Assembly (NCBI RefSeq): GCF_014154935.1
Contig: NZ_JACEHH010000001.1
Coordinates: 310,001-374,000 of the forward strand
Length of the DNA: 64,000 bases
Direction of reading: 5' to 3'
From: Stieleria mannarensis
GTDB lineage: Bacteria > Planctomycetota > Planctomycetia > Pirellulales > Pirellulaceae
Positions 53,105 to 62,324 of the stretch are shown here, piece by piece. Position 1 is the stretch's first letter; each line of letters opens with the position of its first letter. A program made the translations under genes and the position numbers. Below the pieces are notes generated by a model. The model was not told the DNA's origin. It searched no databases and saw only the letters and a list, made by a program, of their open reading frames with translations.

Positions 53105-54202
53105 GTGAATTCCGTCGTCCGACCTCTGCAACGCTTCGCCCTCGGGCTGCTATCGGTATGCGCGCTGGCAAGTACCGGGTGTCAGCTGATGCAAGTTGCT
53201 GACGCGCCGAACGGATTGACGTCGATGATGGAACCGGGGTGCGATTCGGAAGCCGCGGTCGCCTTTGTGCCGCGCGAGTTGGACAAGGTGACCGTGCCGA
53301 TGTATCGCATCGAGCCGCCGGACATTCTGACGATCGATGTCCAGCAAAACGTGTCTCAAGAACAACATGCGCTGCAACCCGGTGATCTGGTCACGATCAG
53401 TGTCAGCGGGACATTTCCCGGCGAACCGATCGATGGTGACTACCAGGTCGACTTGGGTGGCGTGATCCAATTGGGATTCAGTTATGGAGCGGTGGAGGTC
53501 GCCGGGCTGGGGGTCGACCAGGCGACGCGTCAGATCGAAGCCCACTTGAAGACTCAGCTGCAACAACCCGGCGTTTCGATGTCGTTGATCGGCGTGGCGG
53601 GAATCCAACCGATCGCCGGCGAACATCTGGTCGGTCCCGACGGCACGGTGACACTCGGCCAATACGGTTCGGTCCGACTGGCCGGATTGACGTTGGACGA
53701 GGCCCGTCATGCGATCGCCGCTCAGATGGCCAGCGAGTTCAGCGATCCGAAAGTCTCGGTGTCCGTCTATGCCTACAACAGCAAGGCCGTCTATGTGGTC
53801 ACGCAAGGCGGCGGCATGGGGGACGAATTGGTTCGTCTGCCGTACACCGGCAGTGAAACGGTGATCGACGCGCTCAGCCAGATCAACGGCACCAGCTATG
53901 TCTCGTCCAGTCGGATGTGGGTCGCCCGGCCCAATCGCGAACAAGGCACCAGCGTGATGTTGCCGATCGATTGGGAAGGGATCACACAAATGGCCGATGT
54001 CACCACAAATTACCAGCTGTTGCCCGGCGACCGCATCTTCATCGCGCACAACAAACTCGTCGCCATCGATTCGGCGATCGCCAAGTTCACGTCGCCATTG
54101 GAGCGGATCCTGGGATTCACGCTGCTGGGCACCGGGACCGCCTCGCGGTTGTCCGGCAAAGTGCTTGACAAGACCAGCGGAGGCGTTGGGTTCGGCCAAT
54201 AG
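53105..54202 (+). CDS. Polysaccharide export lipoprotein (Wza-type)
   Basis: 365 residues from GTG 53105. A lipoprotein signal (ALGLLSVCALASTGC) puts acylation at about Cys26. The export domain begins with YRIEPPDILTIDVQQN and contains ALQPGDLVTISVSG, typical of the Poly_export family. Two SLBB-like domains follow: IGVAGIQPIAGEHLVGPDGT with VTLGQYGSVRLAGLTLDEAR, and later VYVVTQGGGMGDELVRLPYTG. It forms the outer-membrane channel for exopolysaccharide. No Wzc tyrosine kinase is next to it in the window, so the rest of the export machine must be elsewhere or follow after 64 kb. The domain duplication, with a repeated LQPGDLVTIS near residue 95, is normal for the family. Confidence 0.9.
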   Translation: MNSVVRPLQRFALGLLSVCALASTGCQLMQVADAPNGLTSMMEPGCDSEAAVAFVPRELDKVTVPMYRIEPPDILTIDVQQNVSQEQHALQPGDLVTISVSGTFPGEPIDGDYQVDLGGVIQLGFSYGAVEVAGLGVDQATRQIEAHLKTQLQQPGVSMSLIGVAGIQPIAGEHLVGPDGTVTLGQYGSVRLAGLTLDEARHAIAAQMASEFSDPKVSVSVYAYNSKAVYVVTQGGGMGDELVRLPYTGSETVIDALSQINGTSYVSSSRMWVARPNREQGTSVMLPIDWEGITQMADVTTNYQLLPGDRIFIAHNKLVAIDSAIAKFTSPLERILGFTLLGTGTASRLSGKVLDKTSGGVGFGQ

Positions 54203-54216
54203 CCCGGCATAAACAG

Positions 54217-54690
54217 ATGCAGCATCGTCTCACCTCAATCACACACAAACGATCGACACCGCTCGCGATCGGCCGACTGGCCCTGGCCGGCCTGGTGTTG
54301 ACGCTGGCCGGTTGCCAGTCCTGGCAGCTTCGCGGCAAACCCGGCGTGGTCACGCCCGCGGCCTACGATTCGATCGTCAACAACGCCGGATACCGCGAAA
54401 CCAACTGGACCGCCCTGGATCCCTGTGACCCGTGGCAATCGCCGACCCATTACGAGCAGGTCGAAGAGGAATGGTATCTGAACGAAAGCGGCCAGGGGTT
54501 GCCCGCTCCGATCGAACAGACCGGTCACGAGGTCCCCGTGGAAATGGCGAACATTGACCTGCAGGCCGTCGCCCCGGAGATCGAAACCGAATCGACCGAA
54601 GCGACCGAAGCGGACAAGTGGTACGAGATCGGATCCGAGCCTGGAGACGACGACCGTCTCGAACAAGTCGAAATCGAGTACCTGCGTTAG
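54217..54690 (+). CDS. Lipoprotein of unknown function in the exopolysaccharide operon
   Basis: 157 residues. N-terminal lipoprotein signal with lipobox LTLAGC (Cys33), followed by QSWQLRGKPGVV. The mature part is acidic (Asp/Glu-rich from about residue 100: IETESTEATEADKWYE). It has WTALDPCDPWQSPTHYEQ as a distinct core. No family is recognised. It starts 14 bases after the export lipoprotein and probably belongs to the same message. It may be a small partner of the channel, by position only. Confidence 0.7.
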   Translation: MQHRLTSITHKRSTPLAIGRLALAGLVLTLAGCQSWQLRGKPGVVTPAAYDSIVNNAGYRETNWTALDPCDPWQSPTHYEQVEEEWYLNESGQGLPAPIEQTGHEVPVEMANIDLQAVAPEIETESTEATEADKWYEIGSEPGDDDRLEQVEIEYLR

Positions 54691-54764
54691 CGATGTGGGA
54701 GAGGCATCCGGCCTGTCCACTGATCATTCGACAATCCACGCGCGGCAAGGAAGCAACAAGCGAG

Positions 54765-56300
54765 ATGGCAACGGCGGTTTTCAACACCACCGATCACAAC
54801 ACAATCCCTCGCATCGACGGCGACGTCGATGACCGTCACGGCTGGGGATTTGCGTTGTTGTTGGCCACAACGGCGACGTTGTTTGTCCGCCCGGCCGACT
54901 TGGTTCCTGCGTTGGACAACTGGCCGATCTATCAGTTCTTGATCGTGGCCTGCATGATCGTTTCGGCGCGGGCGTGTCTGAACCAGATCAGCAACGCCAA
55001 GTTGATCGAACGCCCGGTCACCGCATCGCTGCTGGTGTTGCTGGTCGCCGTCGCCGTGTCGCATCTTTCGCACGGCTTTCTGTGGGCAGCCCGGATGTCG
55101 ACCTACGAAGTCGGGAAATTGATCGCGCTTTATGCATTGATCACCGGCCTGGTCAACACGCCGGCGCGACTGGAGTTTTTTGTCCGCTGGTTGACGATCA
55201 CCATCACGACGATGGCGACGCTGGTGTTGCTGGACCATTTCGGAATCCTCTCCATCGCTGCACTCGAATCGATCCAGGACCGCGGCGTGGTTCAAGACGG
55301 AACGGCCGAACAGGTCGAGCGGATTCGTGGAACTGGGATCTTTCAAGATCCCAATGACCTGGGGTTGATCCTGGTCACCGGACTCGTGTTCTGTGCCTCG
55401 TTTTTGACCAAACCCCGGACCGGCTTGGTCCGCTATGGCTGGCTGATCCCCGCCGCCGTGCTGATGTCCGCCTTGGCATTGACCCATTCACGCGGTGCAC
55501 TGCTGTCATTGATCTGTGCCATCAGTACCGGATTGTGCTACTTTCGTGGCGGCAAACTGAGCGTGCTGGCACTCCCCGCCCTCTCGTTGATGGCGTTGGC
55601 CTTTTCCAGCCGGATGTCGGACGTCAACGCGATTCATGAAGGCACGGGGCAGGATCGAATTCAGATCTGGTCGGACAGCATGGGAGTCTGGCGGCAATAC
55701 CCGCTGTTCGGTTTGGGCGAAGGGTTGATCGTCGATGAAATCGGCGTCGTCACGCACAACTCGTTCTTGCACTGCTTCGCGGAATTGGGGTTCTTCGGCG
55801 GCACCGCATTCGTCGCCTGTTTTTTGGCCGCCGGGATCGGTCTGTGGTCTTGGCGTCGCCGGCGTGAGAATCGACCCGCCGACCCGATGCCGATCAACGA
55901 GCCCACCGATGCAATCCGCCATCGGACGCAAACTCACGGGCAACAGAGCCCCTTGACGTTCGGACCCGGACGATCGCGCCAGACGGGTGATCTCACGTGC
56001 GACCGGATGGATACCGTTGACGATTCAGTCATTGAACACGCCAGAGTTTGCGGGTTCCTGTTTGCGGCCTTGATGGGGTGCATCGCCGCCATGCTGACGA
56101 TCTCGCGGCAGTTCGTCGCGCCGACGTATTTGATCCTCGGGCTCGTGGCCGCTGCGGTCAACATCCCGCTGGACGCAACGCCCCAGGGCAAACCGGTCGA
56201 CTTGCGGATCGGCAACCGGTTCTTGATCGTTTCGCTGTTGGCCGGTGCGGCATCCTTGTTGGTGTTCTACGTGACCATTCGCCTCTTGGTCCGCTGGTAA
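54765..56300 (+). CDS. O-antigen ligase / polymerase-like membrane protein
   Basis: 511 residues from ATG 54765 (ATG 54693 also possible, directly after the previous stop). About ten or more membrane helices are visible (such as WGFALLLATTATLFV and FLIVACMIVSARACL). The O-antigen ligase / polymerase family signature region RGTGIFQDPNDLGLILVTG and ALTHSRGALLSLICA, with the conserved Arg/His in loops (THNSFLHCFAELGFFGG), fits Wzy_C-type proteins. It should polymerise or ligate oligosaccharide repeats at the outer face. A hydrophilic insertion at about 378-425 (QTHGQQSPLTFGPGRSRQTG) separates the last helices. It lies between a lipoprotein gene and the flippase. Confidence 0.85.
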   Translation: MATAVFNTTDHNTIPRIDGDVDDRHGWGFALLLATTATLFVRPADLVPALDNWPIYQFLIVACMIVSARACLNQISNAKLIERPVTASLLVLLVAVAVSHLSHGFLWAARMSTYEVGKLIALYALITGLVNTPARLEFFVRWLTITITTMATLVLLDHFGILSIAALESIQDRGVVQDGTAEQVERIRGTGIFQDPNDLGLILVTGLVFCASFLTKPRTGLVRYGWLIPAAVLMSALALTHSRGALLSLICAISTGLCYFRGGKLSVLALPALSLMALAFSSRMSDVNAIHEGTGQDRIQIWSDSMGVWRQYPLFGLGEGLIVDEIGVVTHNSFLHCFAELGFFGGTAFVACFLAAGIGLWSWRRRRENRPADPMPINEPTDAIRHRTQTHGQQSPLTFGPGRSRQTGDLTCDRMDTVDDSVIEHARVCGFLFAALMGCIAAMLTISRQFVAPTYLILGLVAAAVNIPLDATPQGKPVDLRIGNRFLIVSLLAGAASLLVFYVTIRLLVRW

Positions 56301-56352
56301 GAGACGTCCGCTGGTGATTTCAAACAGGGTGAATCAGTAAATACAAAATTCC

Positions 56353-57912
56353 ATGGTTAGTTTCCGCGTCCTTTCCCGCAACATACTGAGCAACTGGGTG
56401 GCGTACGTCATTCAAGTGGCGATCACATTTTTCTTGACGCCCTTCGTGCTGCACCAGATCGGTGACTCGCGGTACGGCGTTTGGACGATCGTGATCAGCA
56501 TCACCGGCTACTATGGGTTGCTGGACTTGGGATTGCGTGCCGGGATGACGCAGTACATCACGCGGTATTTTTCCAAACGCGATTTTGCACGTATGAATCG
56601 CGCCGCCAGCAGCGGGTTTGCGTTGCACTTGGGCTGCGCCGCCTGTGCGTTGCTGGTCACGCTGGCAACGGCGGTGTTGGCGCCGCTGTGTTTTTCGTTT
56701 CCGCCCGAGATCGAAACGGAGGCGGTGTGGTGCGTTCTGATCCTGGGGTGTTCGACCGCGATCCAGTTGCTGTTGTTTCCCTTTTCGGTCGCCTTGACCG
56801 CGCGGCAGCGTTTTGACCTGATCACTGCCGCCGGCCTATTCAGCCGGATCGTGTCGGCGACCGCGACGGTGTTGCTATTGCTGGCCGGATACGGGCTGAT
56901 CGGGGTCTGTGCGGCCGGTGCGGCGGGAAACCTGCTCGATTATGCACTTCGCTGGGCGATCGGACGAAAGATCCTTCCCGAACTGACGATCTCGTTGCGT
57001 TTGGCCAATTGGGCCAGTTGCCGCGAATGCATGACGTTCGGCTTTTGGAGTGCCCTGTTGGCGGTCAGCCATCTGGTCATCCGCCTTTCCGACGCCCTGG
57101 TGATCGGGCTGTTCATGCCGGTCTCGGCTATCGCCTACTTTGCCCTGGCCAATAACTTGATGAAGTACTTTGCGAATCTCTTTGTTCCCGTCAGCCAGGT
57201 CTTCTACCCGGCGGCGACGGACTTGGACGCCCACGATGATTTGCGCGGTCTGCAAACGCTGTATCTGAAGGGCACGCGGATGCTGTCGCTGGTCGCAATC
57301 AGCGCGGCGATGATCACCGGTCTGTGGGCCAGCGACTTTTACCGATTGTGGGTCGGCGATCGATACGTCCATACCGATTCCTACCACTCCGTCGCACTGT
57401 TGTTCCAGATTCTGCTGGTTGGGGCGTTGTTCACCGCCGGCACCGGGATCGGATCCAAAATCCTGTTGGGCCGGCGCAAGTTCAAAGGGCTGACGTGGTT
57501 GATGCTGGTCGAAGGCAGCTTGAATCTGCTGATCAGCATCGCCTTGATCCGGCCGCTGGGGCTGTTGGGGGTGGCGATCGGAACGACGCTGCCGGCCGTC
57601 CTGTGCCGCGGCATCGTGCACCCGGTCATCGTCTGCGGCAACCTGCAACTCGGCTTCAAAGACTTTAACCGGCAAATCCTCTGGCCGGCCGTTGTCGTCG
57701 TCACCCTACTGACGCCGATGGTGATGGCAGTCCACCACGTCACCTCACCGAGCAATTGGACCGAAATGGTGTTCGGGGGAAGCCTGGCCACGGTGATCGC
57801 CGCGGCCATGATCGGTGGATTCGGCCTCAATACCTCCGATCGACAGCGTTACCTTTTCCCGACCCTCCGGCGGATGACCCGAATCCGCGGCGTCCTGGAG
57901 GCCAAACCATGA
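56353..57912 (+). CDS. Oligosaccharide flippase (Wzx/MOP family)
   Basis: 519 residues. About 12-14 membrane helices are evident (WVAYVIQVAITFFLTPFVL, YYGLLDLGLRAGMTQYITRY, IYFALANNLMKYF-type). The N-terminal pattern RNILSNW...GDSRYGVWTIVISITGYYG...GLRAG is typical of Wzx-like flippases. They move lipid-linked oligosaccharides across the inner membrane. Between the ligase-like gene (52-base gap) and the methyltransferase fusion, it fits the Wzx/Wzy scheme. No ribosome binding site is obvious at the start, but it is the only good ATG. Confidence 0.9.
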   Translation: MVSFRVLSRNILSNWVAYVIQVAITFFLTPFVLHQIGDSRYGVWTIVISITGYYGLLDLGLRAGMTQYITRYFSKRDFARMNRAASSGFALHLGCAACALLVTLATAVLAPLCFSFPPEIETEAVWCVLILGCSTAIQLLLFPFSVALTARQRFDLITAAGLFSRIVSATATVLLLLAGYGLIGVCAAGAAGNLLDYALRWAIGRKILPELTISLRLANWASCRECMTFGFWSALLAVSHLVIRLSDALVIGLFMPVSAIAYFALANNLMKYFANLFVPVSQVFYPAATDLDAHDDLRGLQTLYLKGTRMLSLVAISAAMITGLWASDFYRLWVGDRYVHTDSYHSVALLFQILLVGALFTAGTGIGSKILLGRRKFKGLTWLMLVEGSLNLLISIALIRPLGLLGVAIGTTLPAVLCRGIVHPVIVCGNLQLGFKDFNRQILWPAVVVVTLLTPMVMAVHHVTSPSNWTEMVFGGSLATVIAAAMIGGFGLNTSDRQRYLFPTLRRMTRIRGVLEAKP

Positions 57913-57967
57913 ATCCGTTTTCCCGCGATCGTCACTCGCTGTACCGCAGCGAAAGGAACCCCCAGCG

Positions 57968-59014
57968 ATGAGTCGTTTTACAGCAACCTGCCGACGCATC
58001 TCGCGGGCGCCACGAACACTGGTGTCCCGAGTGATTTCGCGCCGTCACTCCGTCGCGACAAAACGTGACCAGTGGTTCGTCGATTATCACTCCGACCCCT
58101 CGCGGCAAGTGGTCGGGTTGCGCGACAAGACCGACCAGCGGCTGAAATTGTTTCGTACCGAAGACATCGCGGGCAAACGCGTGCTGGACGCCGGGTGCAA
58201 CATGGGGGCGATCGTCAATCACTGCGTGAAACTGGGGGCCCGCCGAGTCACCGGATTGGACTTTGACAGCGCCGCGGTCGACCGTGCGCGAACGCTGTAC
58301 AGCGGGCCGACGACCGCGTTTCGATGCGACGACTTGGACAATCCCCTGGCTGCACTCGAGCCACATGACACCGTCATGTTCCTGTCCGTCTACGGAACCA
58401 AGGAACTGGAGGACCGCAATTCCATCCTCAGCCGATTGGCGGGCTTGTCGCAGGTCATGTACTTCGAGGGCCATCATGGCGATGATCCACGTCAATGCGC
58501 CTGGGTGCTGCTCAAATACGGCGGGTTTCAAACGATCGAGTTCCTCGGTCATACCAACGATGAACTTCGCCAAGATTCCATCGGGCGGCCCTTCTTCCGG
58601 TGTGACCGCGTCGCGCGTGACGTGACGATCGTTCCCGAGCTGGTCGAAAAACACATTCACAAGGATTCGGCATTCAAGATGGCGGTGGTCGGCCGCTCCG
58701 GCGCGGGCAAATCCTACCTGGCCAAACAATGGGCCGCCGACCGTCGCTTTGACGGCGTCACGATCTTGGACGACGTCAACGATCGGGATCAAATCCGCTC
58801 GACCGGGCGTCTGGTGCTGTTGGACTATCGCGCCGGAACCTACATCGACGAAATCGACACGTTCGTTTTCTTGGATGTCGACGAGAACACACGGCTGAAA
58901 CGATTTGACGGCGATCCGCTGCGACAAGACGACTACAACGCCCTGCTGCGGACGCCGCCGGTGCAGGGAAACTTTTTAAGCTTCTATCGAATCGAGGCGA
59001 GGCGTGATGGCTGA
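57968..59014 (+). CDS. Fusion of SAM methyltransferase and P-loop NTPase/kinase domain
   Basis: 348 residues. Residues 40-215 are a methyltransferase-like domain: motif I VLDAGCNMGAIVNH (72-85), then VTGLDFDSAAVDRAR and a segment MFLSVYGTKELEDR. From about 235 to 345 a P-loop domain follows: Walker A GRSGAGKS (242-249), then FVFLDVDENTRLKRF as the likely phosphate-donor/lid region. The short size of the second domain fits a small kinase. Between a flippase and a glycosyltransferase gene, it could methylate and phosphorylate a sugar or polyprenyl intermediate. Inference only; I do not recall a named family with this arrangement. The 3' end overlaps the next gene. Confidence 0.75.
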   Translation: MSRFTATCRRISRAPRTLVSRVISRRHSVATKRDQWFVDYHSDPSRQVVGLRDKTDQRLKLFRTEDIAGKRVLDAGCNMGAIVNHCVKLGARRVTGLDFDSAAVDRARTLYSGPTTAFRCDDLDNPLAALEPHDTVMFLSVYGTKELEDRNSILSRLAGLSQVMYFEGHHGDDPRQCAWVLLKYGGFQTIEFLGHTNDELRQDSIGRPFFRCDRVARDVTIVPELVEKHIHKDSAFKMAVVGRSGAGKSYLAKQWAADRRFDGVTILDDVNDRDQIRSTGRLVLLDYRAGTYIDEIDTFVFLDVDENTRLKRFDGDPLRQDDYNALLRTPPVQGNFLSFYRIEARRDG

Positions 59015-60044
59015 CCACCCTGCCGCACTCGCCGGGCGGAAGGCGTCTGTGTTCATCCCGTCCCGCCCCAGACGGGCAGACCCGGCGCGCGTGTCGGTGA
59101 TCATTCCGACCTACAACTGCGCCCGATACATCGGCGATGCGCTGCGGTCGGTTGCAACCCAGGCCTATGCCGATCTGGAAATCGTTGTCGTGGACGACGG
59201 GTCCAGCGATGACACGTCCGATGCGGTCGACCGATCCGGTGTGCCATGCACGTATTTGACGAACCGGCAGTCCAAGGGGCCGGCGGGGGCGCGAAATCAA
59301 GGGATCCGGCACAGCGACGGTGATTACGTCGCCTTCTTGGATGCCGACGATGCCTGGCTGCCGAACAAATTGAATCTTCAACTTGCCGCCTTGAAGGCCG
59401 ATCGACACTTGGTCGCCGTCGGTGGCGTGATGATCCCTTGGACAGACAGCTCGCCGTCGGTCGCCATCCCCGCAGCGGTTCGGTGCTACAGCTTTGACGA
59501 AATGATCCTGCGCAATCGTCTGGGCACGCCGACGGTCGTCTGCCGTCGCGACGCGCTCGCGGCGGTCGGCCTGTTTGACGAACAGATGCACATCTCCGAG
59601 GACTACGACTTGTGGCTGCGGCTGAGCCGATTCGGGGCGGTCGGCCGAATCGAAACGCCGCTGGCCCGATACCGCCAGCGGCCCGACGGGATCAGCGCGG
59701 GAAACCGTGACCGCACCTTTGCCCTGGACATGCAGTTTGCCCGCTCGTTGCCCCGGCGATATGCCGATGTGCCGGGGATCGGGGCTCTGGTCCAACGCGG
59801 ACTCGCCGCTCGAGAGTTGGAACGGGCGATCGAATTGTGCGATGTGGAAGGGCGTCACTGGAAGGCGTTCTGCGCGACCGTTCGCTCGATCCGTCATTGG
59901 CCGTGGGCCAATCCGCTCGGCCAGCAACGCCCCCTGACCCGTCTGCGACGCGTCCGCCGCATCATGCTGGACGCCGTGCAGACGTGGCGATTGCCAGCAG
60001 CAAACCGGTCCCCTGCTCACGCCGCACAGGAGATCGATCGATGA
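59007..60044 (+). CDS. Glycosyltransferase family 2
   Basis: 345 residues from ATG 59007 (GTG 59004 also possible). The GT2 signature starts VSVIIPTYNCARYIGDAL, then EIVVVDDGSSDDTSDAV and the DXD-type metal motif AFLDADDAW; the catalytic region SEDYDLWLRLSRFG follows. A 27-residue N-terminal extension precedes the domain. Cytoplasmic, membrane-associated at most. The start overlaps the previous stop and the end overlaps the next start (ATGA at 60041), so the genes are translated together. It adds one sugar to the growing repeat unit; identity unknown. Confidence 0.88.
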   Translation: MADHPAALAGRKASVFIPSRPRRADPARVSVIIPTYNCARYIGDALRSVATQAYADLEIVVVDDGSSDDTSDAVDRSGVPCTYLTNRQSKGPAGARNQGIRHSDGDYVAFLDADDAWLPNKLNLQLAALKADRHLVAVGGVMIPWTDSSPSVAIPAAVRCYSFDEMILRNRLGTPTVVCRRDALAAVGLFDEQMHISEDYDLWLRLSRFGAVGRIETPLARYRQRPDGISAGNRDRTFALDMQFARSLPRRYADVPGIGALVQRGLAARELERAIELCDVEGRHWKAFCATVRSIRHWPWANPLGQQRPLTRLRRVRRIMLDAVQTWRLPAANRSPAHAAQEIDR

Positions 60045-61168
60045 AAGAATCACACCCCGGCGGCATGCCGACCTACATCACCGAACTGGACGCGTTGCGA
60101 GGGATCGCCGCGATCGCCGTTTTGTGCTGCCATCTTCCCCGCGGGTTCTGGTTCGGCGCAACCGGCGTGGATCTGTTCTTTGTCCTGTCGGGGTTCTTGA
60201 TCACCGGTATCATCCAACGAAACCTCGATCAACCGCGATTTTTGCGGGCATTTTATTGGCGCCGAAGCCTGCGGATTTTGCCACTGTATTACCTGGTGAT
60301 CCTGATCGCCTATGTCGCCAACCTGATCCGCGCCACGCCGGCGGACACATCGGGAATCGCCTATTACCTGGTTTATCTTCAAAACATCCATCAGTATTGG
60401 GGCGCCGAAACACCTCCGGTGGACCTCGGTTTAGGGCACACGTGGACCTTGGCGATCGAGGAACAGTTCTACCTGTTGTGGCCGGCGGCGTTGCTACTGA
60501 TACGCGGGCGTGCAAAGTATTGGCTTGCCGGCGTGCTGGTCGTGTTGCCGATCGCGTTGCGCGTCCAAGGGTTGCCCAAAACGGTGCTGCTGGGCCATAC
60601 CGACAGCCTTGCCATGGGAGCCTTGTTGGCTTGGACCATGCTCCGCACCCGGTCCAGCGGACGCCAGCGCCAAGCGGTCTGCTATGCGACGATCGCAGGG
60701 ACGTGCTTTGTCAGCTATTGGGCGCTGTATTGGATTCTCTGTACCAAAAATCCGACGTTGACCGGCGGAGAGTATCTGCAGATGTCATTGCCGGTCGCCA
60801 TCATCAGCCTTGCCTATCTTGGCGTGATCGGTCTGTTCGTCTCGATGTCCGGTAGCCGTTTGCTGTCGCCGTTTCGCAACAAGGTTTTGGTCGGTTTGGG
60901 GACGATCAGTTACGGACTTTACCTGTACCACCTGGTGCTGTACGAGAACTTGGACACGCTGGTGAAGTTCCGCTGGAAGATGGGCGACCCATGGTGGCTG
61001 GACGTGAGCAAGCTGATCGTTTCACTGGTGGTTGCCGCGCTGTCATGGCGGTTCTTTGAACAACCGATTCTGCGGCTGAAAGATCGCTTCCGCTACGACG
61101 TTAAGTCCGGCGTGGCCGGTCAACTGGCGCCGTCACTGGCAACCGCGGGAGCACCGGCCCATGAATAA
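60041..61168 (+). CDS. Acyltransferase 3 family membrane protein
   Basis: 375 residues from ATG 60041 (ATGA overlap with the previous stop). Family motif at the start: ELDALRGIAAIAVLCCHLPR (residue His in the first helix), then GVDLFFVLSGFLITGIIQRN, and RRSLRILPLYYLVILIA; about ten helices. Such OafA-like proteins acylate (often O-acetylate) surface polysaccharides using cytoplasmic acyl-CoA. Its place between glycosyltransferases fits this. The C-terminal 30 residues are soluble. It overlaps the next gene by 8 bases. Confidence 0.92.
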   Translation: MKESHPGGMPTYITELDALRGIAAIAVLCCHLPRGFWFGATGVDLFFVLSGFLITGIIQRNLDQPRFLRAFYWRRSLRILPLYYLVILIAYVANLIRATPADTSGIAYYLVYLQNIHQYWGAETPPVDLGLGHTWTLAIEEQFYLLWPAALLLIRGRAKYWLAGVLVVLPIALRVQGLPKTVLLGHTDSLAMGALLAWTMLRTRSSGRQRQAVCYATIAGTCFVSYWALYWILCTKNPTLTGGEYLQMSLPVAIISLAYLGVIGLFVSMSGSRLLSPFRNKVLVGLGTISYGLYLYHLVLYENLDTLVKFRWKMGDPWWLDVSKLIVSLVVAALSWRFFEQPILRLKDRFRYDVKSGVAGQLAPSLATAGAPAHE

Positions 61169-62324
61169 AATCTGCATCGCATCATCGGGGTTGGGACACG
61201 TCGCGCGGGGGATCGAAGCCTGGGCCGACGACTTGGCTGGCGCGCTGGCCGATCGCGGTGAAGACGTCATCCTGTGCAAGGGAGCCGGCGAACCCCAACG
61301 TGACATCGATCGCGTCGTTCCCTGTTGGACCCGCGATGCCGCCAAGACGCGCTTGCTGGTGCAGTCCCTACCCGCGGCACTCGGTTGGCGGATCGGCATG
61401 GGCAGCGGCTACGCGGTCGAACAAACCACGTTTGCCCGCAATCTGATCAAAGTGCTGCAGACGGAAGACGTCGATGTGCTGCATGTCCAAGACCCCTTTG
61501 TTGCGTTGCAGGTCCAAAAGGCCCTCCGCCGCGGTCGCGTCAAGACGCGAACCATCTTGGCCCACGGCACCGAAGAACCGCTCGAATTTCAACGGCGGAT
61601 CACCTACCTGCAACACCTTGCCCCCTGGCACCACCGGCAAGCCCGCCAGGCCGGACTGGATCGAGACTCCTGGACGACGATCCCCAACTTTATCGATACC
61701 GATCACTTTCGCCCCGGCAGCCATCCCGCACTGCGCGAGGAACTTGGCATCCCGCCAGACGCACGCGTCGTGTTGGTCGCCGCGGCAATCAAGCGAAAAC
61801 ATAAGCGCATTGATTATGTGGTCAACGAATTCCGCACGTTGCTTGATCGACATCCCGACTTGCCGGCTTGGCTGGTCGTCGCCGGTGGTCACGAACCGGA
61901 AACCGATGCCCTGATCGCGACGGCAAAGGCATTGCTAGGAGACCGCATTCGGTTTCTGGTGCGATTCCCCCGCGTGCGGATGGCCGACCTGTATCGCACC
62001 GCCGACGTGTTTTCGCTCGGCAGTTTGAAGGAGATGATGCCGATCGCGCTGTTGGAAGCCACCGCCAGCGGGCTGCCCTGTGTGGTGCATCGGCACCCGG
62101 TGATGCAGTGGATGGTCGGTGCCGGCGGCCGAGCGATCGATCTTTCCACGCCGGGAAATCTGGCCGCCGCCTGGGCGGAATGGCTGGCCGATCCCTATCA
62201 GTCACGACCGATCGGTCGGGCCGCGCGACGACACTGTTGTGATCACTTCAGCACCGAGGTGGTGGTCGACCAAATCCTGCGTTATTACCGTCAGGTCTGC
62301 GATGACAGGAGGCTGGCCGCATGA
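61161..62324 (+). CDS. Glycosyltransferase family 4
   Basis: 387 residues. The GT-B fold of GT4 is seen: N-terminal part MNKICIASSGLGHVARGIEAW-like opening (glycine-rich loop SSGLGHVARG), middle VLHVQDPFVALQVQ, and C-terminal donor site RVVLVAAAIKRKHKRID, VFSLGSLKEMMPIALLEATA (E-x7-E motif) and TASGLPCVVHRHP. Retaining mechanism expected. The start overlaps the acyltransferase stop by 8 bases and the end overlaps the next ATG (ATGA). It adds another sugar to the repeat unit. Confidence 0.9.
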   Translation: MNKICIASSGLGHVARGIEAWADDLAGALADRGEDVILCKGAGEPQRDIDRVVPCWTRDAAKTRLLVQSLPAALGWRIGMGSGYAVEQTTFARNLIKVLQTEDVDVLHVQDPFVALQVQKALRRGRVKTRTILAHGTEEPLEFQRRITYLQHLAPWHHRQARQAGLDRDSWTTIPNFIDTDHFRPGSHPALREELGIPPDARVVLVAAAIKRKHKRIDYVVNEFRTLLDRHPDLPAWLVVAGGHEPETDALIATAKALLGDRIRFLVRFPRVRMADLYRTADVFSLGSLKEMMPIALLEATASGLPCVVHRHPVMQWMVGAGGRAIDLSTPGNLAAAWAEWLADPYQSRPIGRAARRHCCDHFSTEVVVDQILRYYRQVCDDRRLAA

